64,000 nt of DNA from Evernia prunastri (GCA_003184365.1 NKYR01000067.1:1-64000); one strand, 5' to 3'; counted from the stretch's first letter, positions 1 through 10,944 are shown. Notes: generated by a model from the letters alone, not told the origin. Made by a program: numbers and translations.

Positions 1-165
1 CGTCCTAACACAAAAGTCCGCGAAGCGATCTAGACTCTTTTGGGCTTAGTCCCGCGTTAGCTTTGGGACTAAGGTAGGACGCCGGCGCTAGGAGGCAATT
101 GTTTTGGTGGTTGCGCGGCTCTAGGGTTAAGCCCCTGATTTGTGCACCCTGCCAGACGATGGGAT
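1..165. repeat. 165-bp direct repeat, copy 1 (hairpin-rich)
   Basis: These bases recur without a mismatch at 743-907. The unit has nested inverted repeats: CGTCCTA at 1-7 pairs with TAGGACG at 75-81, and CTTAGTCCC pairs with GGGACTAAG inside it. This copy may continue left of the window. It could be the end of a small non-autonomous element or an LTR-like repeat; no coding capacity is evident. Confidence 0.8.
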
Positions 166-192
166 GGGATAGTAAGCCTGGCGCTGCCCTTC

Positions 193-193
193 N
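193..193. other. single ambiguous base (N), possible contig join
   Basis: One N lies between the two copies of the 165-bp repeat. The other two Ns in the window sit at repeat junctions, so this one may also mark an assembly join rather than a simple uncalled base. Confidence 0.6.
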
Positions 194-742
194 CCTTTGC
201 AATGGCCGCCTTGTTCTGCTTCGAACCCCGGCTTGGCCAGAAGGAAGCAGGCAACTGCAGCGGTTCCAAAGCTTGATCTCTGTCCGACCCATCCTCAGAG
301 TCACCAAAACATGTACCGGTATCCCCACTTATCGACGAGATGTCATCGTCCCATCGCGGAGGTTCTGGAGTGGAACTCCCAAAGCGCGTACGATGCGCTG
401 CGTATTCGGTCTGGGTGCCGTGTTTGAAGGTTCTCGGACGCTGGGAGAGGGGAAATGCACAGCCGGGGGCCGTTGCTGGAAAGGGGTGACCCGTTGGTTT
501 GGTCATTCAAATAGGAACGTGATGGGTCTGGTGTCAAGGGCAATAGAAGGTCAGCAGGGTACATAACGCGAGATGTTGCTGTAGGGAGTCAGATTTTGTT
601 ACCAATGAGTTTACCACATAATTCTACACGTCGTGGTATATATTTATAAGTGGTTCTGACAAGAATTGGTGGATCTGTGACTGATTTAAAAATTTGTGGA
701 CGCGAAGCTCGTTTTTTTGAAATACGGGGTTTCTGGAGCAGG

Positions 743-907
743 CGTCCTAACACAAAAGTCCGCGAAGCGATCTAGACTCTTTTGGGCTTAGTCCCGCGTT
801 AGCTTTGGGACTAAGGTAGGACGCCGGCGCTAGGAGGCAATTGTTTTGGTGGTTGCGCGGCTCTAGGGTTAAGCCCCTGATTTGTGCACCCTGCCAGACG
901 ATGGGAT
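743..907. repeat. 165-bp direct repeat, copy 2 (hairpin-rich)
   Basis: Identical to 1-165. Here the outer inverted repeat is complete: GGCGTCCTA at 741-749 pairs with TAGGACGCC at 817-825, so the first ~85 bp could fold back on itself. The 577 bp between the copies contains open frames but none with a recognisable protein. Confidence 0.8.
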
Positions 908-1925
908 ACCCAATTTTGGGGGGATTGCTTTAGATTGCCTTCAGTGCGCTTCGCTAATTAGCAATGAGTCTTGATCTACAGGTAGCTTACTTTTTCAACA
1001 ATGATTCGCGTCTTCCATTCCTTTTAAAGTACATGGTGTCGAGCAGGGGTTTGCAGTCGAACACTGTAGTCAAAAACCAAATTGTCCTACTTTAACGCTG
1101 TTAACGCTTTGGCTTCAGCCTTCTCAACCCCTTTTCCAACCCTTTTCTCCCATTGCAGTGCCAGTCAGTATGTGGTTGAGGGTCTTGGTGAAGAGGCACT
1201 ATCATGCGAAAAATATGAAGCAGAAGAGTAGGTGGCAGGCTAATGTGTGGTACGCAAGTGAGAAAACTTGAAGGCTGAATGAGGGCACCTTCTAGTTGCA
1301 TCAAAAGCTTGCAGCCAGGTTGCAGAAAGGGTAAAATTGAGGAAAGCGTTCACGGTCGCGAATTTAAGGATGCAATTCGAGCGATTCGGTGTTTCCAATA
1401 TCTTGTAGAAAGTGGGTCTGCAAATTTGAAGTAAGACTCGATGGACTGCAATAGCTTCGGACCTCGTAAAAAGAGAGTAGAGATTTATCCTTTACGACAG
1501 CAGTACAGTGGATTGCAAGCAAAAATCAGTTTGAGATGTTGTCTTGGGCAAAAGCCATCATCGATTCAGATCATCTTTCTGACACCAAGCACTGAACAGA
1601 ATTTTGTTCCTAGTGTCTCAGTCTGGATTCGCCGAGACACTCTGGCATTGCGGCAGCGTACCTGGCGTACAGAGGAGTATGCTCTACTTGTGGGTTGGAT
1701 CAAGAGGTAGATATTAGTAGGTAAGCACGTAAGTAGGAGCCGCGCGTGAGAGCAACTACATTACCGCCAATGAGCCTAACCCAATGAATCCAACGATCTA
1801 AATTACTTCACTTTACCCAAAACAAACGTGAGGCATCAATGCGTTCGTCACCTCGCATATATGTGCTCTAAATACAACGACGACCCTCATACCATCCATC
1901 ACACCTCCGCAGTCCCACCGCCATC
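908..1925. other. intergenic, upstream of PI31
   Basis: No gene is supported. An 89-codon open frame at 1441-1710 has no recognisable domain or splice structure. The last ~100 bases before 1926 are pyrimidine- and AC-rich, as is common for fungal 5' leaders. Confidence 0.5.
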
Positions 1926-3191
1926 ATGTCTATCAACAGCGGCAACATCTTCAGCGCCATGAACCTCTCCGAATACATGTACCACAGCCTCCCCAAAGAT
2001 TCGACCCCGACCCTCAAGAACCCCTATGATGCCATTGCACTGCTGTGTCATGGATGCATGCGAGCCGTCGGCTTTCGACTCATAGGCCTCGGAGAAGACC
2101 ACAAGATCGGTACGCGCCACTAGACAAGCTACATCCAGAATGAGAAGACTGACAGTCCTTTGCAGAAGCTACGTCGGAATCTGCAGAATCCCAACCGCTG
2201 CCCGCACAATGGAACTCCTCCACATCTGACGACTACGCCTTCCGTTACGCTCACAGCCAATCCTCCCTCCAATACCTTCTCAAAGTCGGCCGTCTGGGCT
2301 CCAAATCCGTCATCAACTGCTTGGCGATAGGGGACGACAAAGTGCGCACCTACGACCTCAAGCCGAAAGACTTCGTCTCGGAGTCCTCATTCCCATTCAC
2401 GATGCCGCCTTCGGGAGGAGAGAGCGAGGGGGCCTTGGCGATACGGAAAGTCTTCATCTCGGCCGGGCGGATGACCGACGCGGCATCTCTGCACAAGATC
2501 AACATCCTTCAAAAGGTAGCGCCGGGCCTGCAGAAGGAGGGGTACGAAGACTCGGCGCACGCCGCCAGCCAGACCAGAGAAGAGGTTGAGGCTAGGCGAC
2601 CCGAGCCAGGACGGGACGGGGGAGAGGCACCCCGCCACGATCCCCTGCGTGACGACCGGTTACCTCCCCTCGCGCAACCACGGCCTTATGGCGACCCGCT
2701 CGCCGCTGAGCCCCGGCGACCGTATCCGGCCGGCGACTTCCCGCCGCCCGGATTCGAGGACGAGTACGAAGTCAACAGGCCGAGGGGAGGGATAGGCGGG
2801 GAGAGGAGGCCGCTGAACATAGGGGAGAGGGATCTGTATCCGCCCGGGCTGGGGCCGCACGACCCTTTGAGAGGCGGGGGCTTCGGTCCCGGTGGCGGAG
2901 GCATGCACCCTACGTTCGACGACCCTATGTTTGGTGGAAGGGGCGGGGGCGGGGCCGGTGGCTACGACGGACAGTACGCATCTACGTCTTTACCCGCCGA
3001 TCCGGAAAGCTCTTTTGCTGACATGTCCATTCTACAGGGTGCCGCCAGGCGCGAGATACGACCCCATTGGTCCCGGGGACGGACCTCCGCAGGGGCGAGG
3101 TGGGCCGCGCTTTCCAGGCGGCGGCGGCGGTTTCGGCGGAGGGGCTCCACCGAATCCGTTCGGAGGCTTCGGTGGTAATGATTTCATTTGA
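1926..3191 (+). CDS. fub1: PI31-like proteasome regulator (Fub1/PSMF1)
   Basis: Exons 1926-2109, 2166-2973 and 3038-3191 give 381 residues. The N-terminal ~130 residues match the PI31 N-terminal (FP) fold: a segment around HGCMRAVGFRLIGLGED, then AQWN and a YAFRYAH core, and a KVRTYDLKPKDF strand. The C-terminal half is rich in Pro, Gly and Arg, with DPLR motifs and a Gly-rich end (GARYDPIGPGD) typical of PI31 proteins. Members of this family bind the 20S proteasome and modulate its assembly or activity in cytosol and nucleus. Intron 1 is phase 1 and begins GTACGC; intron 2 (64 nt) has a GCTGAC branch-like box. The start is the first ATG in frame after a pyrimidine-rich leader. Family assignment is firm; whether it inhibits or activates proteasomes cannot be read from sequence. 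Confidence 0.88.
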
Positions 3192-4929
3192 GCATGGTTG
3201 CATCATGGGCGCGCATATACGGTAGCGTCATCTCGCCGGCCGGGCCTGGGTCGATGGGACGAAAAAGTGTCTTCGAGGACGACTGACGGATTATAGACCT
3301 TACGAGACTCGATAGCCATCCATAGCATCGACTACGATAGAGATGCTATGATGGATCAATTGATGGGAACGAAAATGAAGCTTATCATAAGAATGATTTA
3401 CCCCCCTCACAGCATCCCTCAAACGTTCACAATGTTTTTCCTTTTGCACTGCATAACTACATATGACAGTATCCACACCCACCGCTTCCATTCCCCTTAG
3501 AATCCTCTCACCATATCATACCACATCTCATCACATCACACACACACACACATCTCACTCGCCTCCAGAACCAAAAGACCCACCCCAACCATCAACCACC
3601 GCACCCAAAAAAATTCTCCGCACACATCCGCACCACTCACTCACTCACTCACCTCGACCCAACAACCCAGCCGCCCCCAAACGCCCAGATATCTCTTGGC
3701 ACGGAATCCTTCCCCCCCCTTCCCCGGGCCCTCCCTCCAAACCGCATCGGTCCAAGCTTGCGAGGTGTTGCTACCGCTCCGAGAAAAAGAAAAGAAAAGG
3801 AAAAAGAAAAAAAAGGCAATAGTCTGAAACGGCGCTTCCTTTCCCCACCGACCTTTTGCAGGAACGAGCGAGACGGCGGGTGTTTTGTGTTTTGGTTGGG
3901 CCCCCTCTTCTCTCCCCCCCTCTTTCTCTCTCTACTCCTACCTTCCCCTTCTTATCGCTGGGGGCAGCTCGCAGCTAGCTTGCAAAGGTGGGTGTCCCGC
4001 TTCGTGAAGCGATGAGGAATGAGAATGAGATATCGGACGAGAAGAAGATGAGACTCAAGAGTAATTCGCGCCGGGATCTCTGGCTCCGTGATCGAAGCTT
4101 TTGTTCGGCTTGGTGCAGGGATCTTGGGGGGATTTTGGAGCGCCTCTATCGGAGGGTATCGTCTTCGGAAAGGCGAGGCTGTGTTATCAGGGTATAGGGA
4201 AAATGTCAATGTGGGATGGATTGGGCATGCCTGCCATGCTGGACGTCAAGCGAGTTGGGGAGAGGGGGGGCGCTATGACGGAGAGCTCCACGGCCGGCTC
4301 ACTGGAAGGGCCCTCCCCCATATGGAAAAAGCGAAGACTTATCGGGCTGAGTTGCGCTGCGCGCAATCTCTCTGTGGTTTGCATTACATACCCTACGGCG
4401 CGATTGTCCTTCGCGGGAGATTAGTGTTATCGGTATCGGTGCAGGGAGCGCGTCTTGCTCGTGAGCTCGATCAATGCGTCCTTGACGGTGGGATATTCGC
4501 AACCGTCTTCGGGTGCGTGCGGCATGAGACTGGAATCTGCGTGTTTGTACTGGCAATGGAACGAAGTCGCCCTCCGTGTTTCGATTGTGGTACGCATATA
4601 GAAGAGTACGTCGATGAGAATGCGGCCTAAAGGTCAAGATTCAATGCAATGGCATGCAAAGACTGCGTATTCGAGAGACCGTGTTTGTACGTCCAAACAA
4701 GCTTCGGCGCCGCTGGGGGATTTTCCGCAATAGTTGGATTGGGTTTGTGAACGGCCCTTTCTCTGTGGGTTGGTGGTTTTTGACGCAACTCTTGCCTTTT
4801 ACGATGTATCAATGGGAACGCATGATATCAAACGCGCGGAACAACTGCGCGATGTGTATATACTATCCCATAGGGAAAAATTCAAAAAAAAGGTATTTGT
4901 CATGGGCCTGAAGTCAAAAGTAGCTAGTG

Positions 4930-5643
4930 CTAGCTACAAAGACGGCAAGGAAGACTCGAAGGCAGAGCAGCACTCTTCAGAGGAGGGAGTGGCCATAGAG
5001 ACCGTCCTCGACGTCCAAGGCAGTCAGCTTGCCATTTGGCTGTACTGAACAATCTAATATTTTGGCTACGAGGACTCACCGTGAAATCTATTACCGAGGT
5101 TCGGTCCTTCCTTTTGATGTCTGACCGTGGTTGCAAGTTGACTGCCGGTTGAGGATGCTGCTCGTATCGCGATGACTCGGTCTCGTATCGAAGGCGAGAG
5201 GGCGGAAACGGGTGGCGACAGCCACCTCCCTCAGTACCGTGCATAAGCTTCCTAAATCTCCTATCTTCCGGCACCACGTCCATAAGCCGGGAATCGAGGA
5301 CGCCCCCATTTGGTTCAACAAGTTGATACAGCTTGATACAGCCCGAACGAACAGAGTCACATGGCCATAGGATCCAAGCAATCCACGGCTCGTAGCTCGG
5401 TATGTCGTATTCTGGAATCGGGACCTTTAGCGGGAGGCATCGGGATGGATCTTTGCGAAGGGCCGAGGACTTGATGGTGAAACCATGGTCTGGACGCTCG
5501 CAAAGATTTCTAAAACGCCAGGATTTACCGGTGCTGCGGTTGGGGACCTTCACCGGGTATGCTCGGTTCCTTAATGGTGATGGAGAGCGATTACCTGCGG
5601 TAGCCACAAACACCGCAAACAAGTGGGCCTGGTGAGGTAGCAT
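4930..5643 (-). CDS. possible orphan protein
   Basis: An uninterrupted minus-strand frame of about 237 codons starts at an ATG (5643). The first ~17 residues (MLPHQAHLFAVFVATAG) are mildly hydrophobic and could be a weak signal peptide. The middle contains paired cysteines and a segment PSYEPWIAW followed by a second Cys pair. I recognise no family. A GTGAGT..TTCAG pair near the 3' end would make an intron of only ~35 nt, too short to trust. It is the longest open frame in an otherwise gene-free stretch, so it may be a lineage-specific gene or chance. Confidence 0.25.
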   Translation of the reverse strand: MLPHQAHLFAVFVATAGNRSPSPLRNRAYPVKVPNRSTGKSWRFRNLCERPDHGFTIKSSALRKDPSRCLPLKVPIPEYDIPSYEPWIAWILWPCDSVRSGCIKLYQLVEPNGGVLDSRLMDVVPEDRRFRKLMHGTEGGGCRHPFPPSRLRYETESSRYEQHPQPAVNLQPRSDIKRKDRTSVIDFTVSPRSQNIRLFSTAKWQADCLGRRGRSLWPLPPLKSAALPSSLPCRLCS

Positions 5644-6308
5644 CGTGTGCAAGTAGCGTCGTCGAAATTGTCCTATTGGCTATGGTGCTTTTGAGAAAGC
5701 CATGGTTGCCTCTAGACTGAGCGGTCTTCGGCCGTGGAATTAGGTACAATTAAGCTTGCTCCGCACATAGGATCTTGTCCGGAACGGTGACTTGGCTGCA
5801 AAAGTAATGGCGGGTCTCTGCTGCATCTCGTAAAATGGTGATCCTGGAGCATTTGAGTTTCCCGGAATCATGAATGGAAGGGGCTGGATGATAGGTGATA
5901 AGAGACGATCCTTCCCTCATATTCGAGGAATGGCTGTAAAGTATTAGGCTTCCTTAGGAATAAAGACTTCTTCGGGTACTTCGCATACCACAAGCAGTAT
6001 CCTTTGCGAAGCAAGAATGAGCAGGACAATAATGTGATAGGTAGAGAGAGCAAGAGACTACCTAGACTCTAGAGGCTAGAGTAAGGTACACCTTACGTAC
6101 GAGGTACATACCCCCGAGTATTGAGACGGGCGATGATTAGGGTTCGGAGATGCTAGCATCAAATGTTTAGCCGGAAACCCGGATCTGCGACTGGTGATTT
6201 TGTGACTTTTGCGAGTCTGTTGCAATAAAGTAAAGCCGGGCACTGCAGATCATCACGCCTGCTCTGCCTACCTACTTATGTAATGTTTCAGAATTGTGTG
6301 GGTGGTGT

Positions 6309-6338
6309 AAAATAAAAATAAAAATAAAAATAAAATAA
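6309..6338. repeat. (TAAAA)n microsatellite
   Basis: A short AT-only tandem tract of about six TAAAA-type units, in a region without a recognised gene. Confidence 0.8.
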
Positions 6339-7763
6339 AGAAAGGAGGGGTAAGAAAATGAAATGAAATGATTTGTCCTTTTCTCCTTTTCTCCTTTCTC
6401 CGACGTGGCATACATAAGGTATCTATCACATGTACAACAGTATGTACGGAGCAAGAAGCTTTCCACCGATCAGCAGCATATCCTGGGTGCCGCACTTTGT
6501 CACGTGGCTCTCGACCGGCGAGAATTCTGCGGAAGCTCATGGGACAGCCTTGCGACCATAAAGGGTAATTCTTGCGATTTGCGAAATTGCTGTTGTAACT
6601 TGTATCCTCCTCCGGGGGGGCCATATGTATGATTTTCTATTCCTATAATCCGATCAACGACCGCAGCTGCAGCTGAGCATGTTGAGACGCTCCTGACTGC
6701 GGGGAACGCGCGTTGGCTTCTCACCTGGAACTTGCTGACCCAATAGTCAATAAGCTATCAGCGTTCCGACCGTTAGGGTTCGGGAGGGCAGCAAGTCAAT
6801 GTTGGTTATGTCGTGCTCGCCGTGGTTACGGTATGAGCGCACAAGCCAAGTGTTGGTTTCCCTTGCTACCGGCGTGGGCGAAGCACCCGACCGTCCCTAT
6901 TGATGTTGGCAGCTGAGGTCACTTTAGGGTAGGGACTAGGGGACGATGACGATAAAGTTGCCTCTTAGAGATGGATGGTTGTGGATCTGCAGTTTCATCG
7001 ACGTCGTTCGAGAAGAGTCCTAGAACTCGGTGCTATTGTTGGGAGAGGGGGGATACATGGTGGCGAAATGCATCTGTAAATCGGCATTGGACAAACATGT
7101 TCTTCGCCGGCAACATTGATTGTAGACCCGGTGTCATATGATTCGTTGATATGCATGATGCAAAGCATTGCCGGTCGAAGAAGCAGTGATGAGCGACGTC
7201 CAAGAGGGAGGGAGGAAGCTGAAACAGACTGGGTCGTTGTGTGAGCATAGCATCCGTGGGGGATGTGCAGGCTTCCGCGTCGTTCCTGCAGGGTCAGCTC
7301 CGCCGGACGATGGATGTATGATGATGGATGTGGTGAGTGATGACAAGTGGGAAACCAATGAGCTGACAGCAGCGTTGTCCTCTTGCTCATGCTTTCTCAG
7401 CCCACCCACCTCCGCAGTTGTCCAAATCTGAAACGAGTCCCAGATCGTCAGCCCCCCCCTGTCAGCAATGTTTCGTACTGCTTGAATGATACCGGTGTAA
7501 TGTACGATTAAATAAGATACGACAAGGTACGCTAAGGCTTAGGGTAGGACTAAGGCTGCACGTGTACCTTTGTTCCCGCTTGCCACCAACATCCCATTCC
7601 CCATTACGGAGGAAGCCGATTGAATAAGGACTTGTAGCCTAACAGCCTAATATCCTAGTAGCCTTACCTTCTTTTTTTCATCCCTAGGCTACATGCACAT
7701 GCATTGCATGGACATACGGAACATGGAACATGGGATGGGACATGGGACACGAAAGATTATCAC

Positions 7764-7842
7764 TCTAATCGTGCCACACACTTAGCTCCGGGATCGCTAA
7801 GTGCTACTCGGCCATGGAACCAAATCAGCCATAGAACCAAAT
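7764..7842. repeat. left terminal inverted repeat of the transposon
   Basis: 79 bp, reverse-complementary to 10866-10944 with a single C/G mismatch in the segment AGCTCCGGG versus AGCTGCGGG. Confidence 0.95.
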
Positions 7843-9132
7843 TACGCGTTCTCGTGATCCTACCATCCTACATCCACACCATACAACCACTCCACAATGG
7901 ATATCTCATATCACGCGGTCGAGGCACGTATCAAAGATGTTATAGAAGCCTACCACGCCAGCGAAAACCTCAATCGTAGCGCAATTGCCCGACAATTTGA
8001 CGTGCCATTGGAACGGCTCAAATCTCGTCTCAAGGGTAATTCATCAAAGATAGCAGTACGAGGACTTCACAATAGACGACTCACAGTCGACCAAGAGGCA
8101 GTTCTGACGCTATACTATCATAAACTTAGCAATGCAGACACTCCGGCCCGTCTAAATAGCATCAAAAACGAGACCGATCGACTACTACGTCAAGATTGTG
8201 ACCTCGCGAATTCATCTCCTTCTGTCGGACCTATGTGAGCTAAACGATGGCTAGATCGTCAGTCAGATCTCTTCAAAGTCAAAAGAAAATCCCTGGCTGC
8301 AGAGCGGAGAAACGCGCATGATCTAGACCTTATTGCAGAGCATTTTGCACGCTTTCGAGACCAGGTGAAAGAGCATGGCATACAACCCCACGATATTTGG
8401 AACTTTGATGAGACGGGGTATCGCATTGGTATGGCTCGGAGTGACTGGGTCATTGCTGTGGATCCTACACGTGTTGTTTATAGCAAATGTCCAAATAATA
8501 GGGAGCTATTATCGGCCATTGAATGCATCAATGGTGTTGGAGGCGAAATTCCACCATTCTTGATAGTCACTGAAACCAACATTCTCGCATCCTGGTTCGT
8601 CAACGATTTGGATCCCAACGTCGCTATAAAAACATCGAAGACAGGATTCAATAATGACTGGATATCACTGCAGTGGATCAAGCATTTTGAGCGCTTTTCT
8701 CGCCGTGGACAGCAGGGAAAGTGAAGATTATTGATCATGGATGGCTACGGATCTCATGACACACGAGAATTCCTGAAGTACTGCGAGGAATATCACATTA
8801 TTTCATTCACATTTCTATCGCATATCACACATCTATTGCAATCACTTGATGTGTGTGTTTTTCAGCCTCTGAAGCATTATCATTCCGAAGTCGTCAACGA
8901 GGCAATTTGCACTGGGGATAAATCGTTCTCCAAGGTGGAATTTTTGGTCGCATTTACCTCGTTTCGACGCAAGGTCTTCAAATCCTCCACAATACTTTCA
9001 GCATGAAAGAAAACAGACCTGATACTCTACAATCCCGAGGTTGTACTGGAAGTAGTACGCAACACTCTACCCCCCTCTCGACAGACTACTCTCGAAGCCC
9101 CCGCATTTATATCGCTTGCCGAGACTCTCAAA

Positions 9133-9133
9133 N
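9133..9133. other. single N at transposon copy junction
   Basis: The sequence before it reaches the segment matching 10403 of the last copy; the sequence after it jumps back to the segment matching 8637. This looks like a contig join. Confidence 0.8.
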
Positions 9134-9542
9134 ATCGGAGACAGGCTTCAATAATGACTGGATATCACTGCAGTGGATCAAGCATTTTGAGCGCTTTTCT
9201 CGCCGTGGACAGCAGGGAAAGTGAAGATTATTGATCATGGATGGCTACGGATCTCATGACACACGAGAATTCCTGAGGTACTGCGAGGAATATCACATTA
9301 TTTCATTCACATTTCTATCGCATATCACACATCTATTGCAATCACTTGATGTGTGTGTTTTTCAGCCTCTGAAGCATTATCATTCCGAAGTCGTCAACGA
9401 GGCAATTTGCACTGGGGATAAATCGTTCTCCAAGGTGGAATTTTTGGTCGCATTTACCTCGTTTCGACGCAAGGTCTTCAAATCCTCCACAATACTTTCA
9501 GCATGAAAGAAAACAGACCTGATACTCTACAATCCCGAGGTT
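9134..9542 (+). repeat. internal transposase fragment (second copy)
   Basis: Bounded by Ns on both sides. Near-identical to 8637-9043 (second and third catalytic Asp region); for example it has CTGAGGTAC where the other copies have CTGAAGTAC. It carries the same two TGA codons as the other copies. Confidence 0.85.
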
Positions 9543-9543
9543 N
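9543..9543. other. single N at transposon copy junction
   Basis: Separates the internal fragment from the third copy, which begins at the position equivalent to 8273. Confidence 0.8.
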
Positions 9544-10865
9544 TTCAAAGTCAAAAGAAAATCCCTGGCTGCAGAGCGGAGAAACGCGCATGATCTAGAC
9601 CTTATTGCAGAGCATTTTGCACGCTTTCGAGATCAGGTGAAAGAGCATGACATACAATTTCACGATATTTGGAACTTTGATGAGACGGGATATCGCATTG
9701 GTATGGCTCGGAGTGACTGGGTCATTGCTGTGGATCCTACACGTGTTGTTTATAGCAAATGTTCAAATAATAGGGAGCTATTATCGGCCATTGAATGCAT
9801 CAATGGTGTTGGAGGCGAAATTCCACCATTCTTGATAGTCACTGAAACCAACATTCTCGCATCCTGGTTCGTCAACGATTTGGATCCCAACGTCGCTATA
9901 AAAACATCGAAGACAGGCTTCAATAATGACTGGATATCACTGCAGTGGATCAAGCATTTTGAGCGCTTTTCTCGCCGTGGACAGCAGGGAAAGTGAAGAT
10001 TATTGATCATGGATGGCTACGGATCTCATGACACACGAGAATTCCTGAAGTACTGCGAGGAATATCACATTATTTCATTCACATTTCTATCGCATATCAC
10101 ACATCTATTGCAATCACTTGATGTGTGTGTTTTTCAGCCTCTGAAGCATTATCATTCCGAAGTCGTCAACGAGGCAATTTGCACTGGGGATAAATCGTTC
10201 TCCAAGGTGGAATTTTTGGTCGCATTTACCTTGTTTCGACGCAAGGTCTTCAAATCCTCCACAATACTTTCAGCATGAAAGAAAACAGACCTGATACTCT
10301 ACAATCCCGAGGTTGTACTGGAAGTAGTACGCAACACTCTACCCCCCTCTCGACAGACTACTCTCGAAGCCCCCGCATTTATATCGCTTGCCGAGACTCT
10401 CAAAATCATTCGACAACTAACTAAGAGTGATTTCGAGCTGTTTATGCATTCGGATATTTCAGAGGAGTTACGGGAGTCTGTTCAGAGGTTTACAAAGGGA
10501 AGTGTTGCAATAGCACGATGCGGTCTTCTCATGGAACAACGACTGGAGGTCACTGTTATGGCCGAGAATGCTCGAAAAGCCCGCAAAATCCAGGTCAATA
10601 AGGTCTTACATAAAGGAGGAGTTCTTTATTCCAAAGATGCACGTCGAATGAATCAAGAACGATTACAGGAGGAAGAGACAAGGAGGAAGAAACGGGAGCT
10701 GGTCTGACAAAAAAAAGTACGATACAGCCTGCAAAAAAGTCTTCAAGCAGACGAAAAATCACCTGAAGACGTGGCAGTCATCTAGAAAGTGGGAGAAACG
10801 CATTTGGAAGGAAGTCATGAAGGAGTTCATGAATAATGTGTATATATATGTAGATTAGTAGGCCC

Positions 10866-10944
10866 ATTTGGTTCTATGGCTGATTTGGTTCCATGGCCGA
10901 GTAGCACTTAGCGATCCCGCAGCTAAGTGTGTGGCACGATTAGA
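10866..10944. repeat. right terminal inverted repeat of the transposon
   Basis: 79 bp, reverse-complementary to 7764-7842 with one mismatch; ends in GATTAGA, containing the TA target duplicate. Confidence 0.95.

Larger units (their letters stand above)
3192..7763. other. long stretch without a confident gene
   Basis: About 4.6 kb before the transposon. It holds a (CA)n run near 3537-3552, an (ACTC)n run near 3634-3652, a C/T-rich tract at 3700-3960, a (TAAAA)n run near 6309-6338 and several open frames. Only the minus-strand frame at 4930-5643 looks at all protein-like and is listed separately. No tRNA, rRNA or conserved domain was recognised. Confidence 0.5.
7897..10858 (+). pseudogene. broken Fot1/pogo transposase (HTH-psq + DDE)
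   Basis: A single frame runs from ATG 7897 and is interrupted by TGA codons but otherwise stays open. Segment 7897-8238 carries a helix-turn-helix (psq) DNA-binding region. The next segment has the first catalytic Asp in NFDETGYRIG, the next the second Asp in IMDGYGSH, and HLLQSLDV holds the third, 35 residues later, so the DD35D triad is intact. In-frame TGAs occur at 8236-8238, 8722-8724 and 9004-9006, each where related transposases usually have an aromatic residue, mostly Trp. After the N at 9543 the sequence restarts at the DDE region and runs on to 10707. There a TGA and then a one-base shift inside an A-run (10709-10716) lead into a basic, Trp-containing C-terminal tail ending at 10858. 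As assembled it cannot make an intact protein under the standard code. Confidence 0.85.
7764..10944 (+). mobile_element. Fot1/pogo-type DNA transposon with 79-bp TIRs
   Basis: Terminal inverted repeats lie at 7764-7842 and 10866-10944 and match at 78 of 79 positions. A TA dinucleotide sits near each outer end (7766-7767 and 10941-10942), consistent with TA target-site duplication by Tc1/mariner-pogo elements. The inside encodes a CENP-B-like/DDE transposase. As assembled the element is 3.2 kb, but its centre is repeated: 8637-9043 recurs at 9136-9542, and 8273-9131 recurs from 9544. Removing the duplicated part leaves about 1.9 kb, the usual size of Fot1-like elements. The repeated pieces are joined by single Ns, so the extra length may be an assembly artefact, though the copies differ at several bases. 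Confidence 0.9.

Noticed and set aside
99..566. 155-codon frame between the 165-bp repeats
   Set aside because: Contains an N, no domain, and lies in repeat-associated sequence.
1441..1710. 89-codon frame upstream of PI31
   Set aside because: No domain, no splice partners; likely chance.
4088..4630. 180-codon plus-strand frame
   Set aside because: Composition does not look protein-like, overlaps several other frames, and no family was recognised.
5056..5091. GTGAGT..TTCAG intron in the orphan minus-strand frame
   Set aside because: About 35 nt, below the usual minimum for fungal introns.
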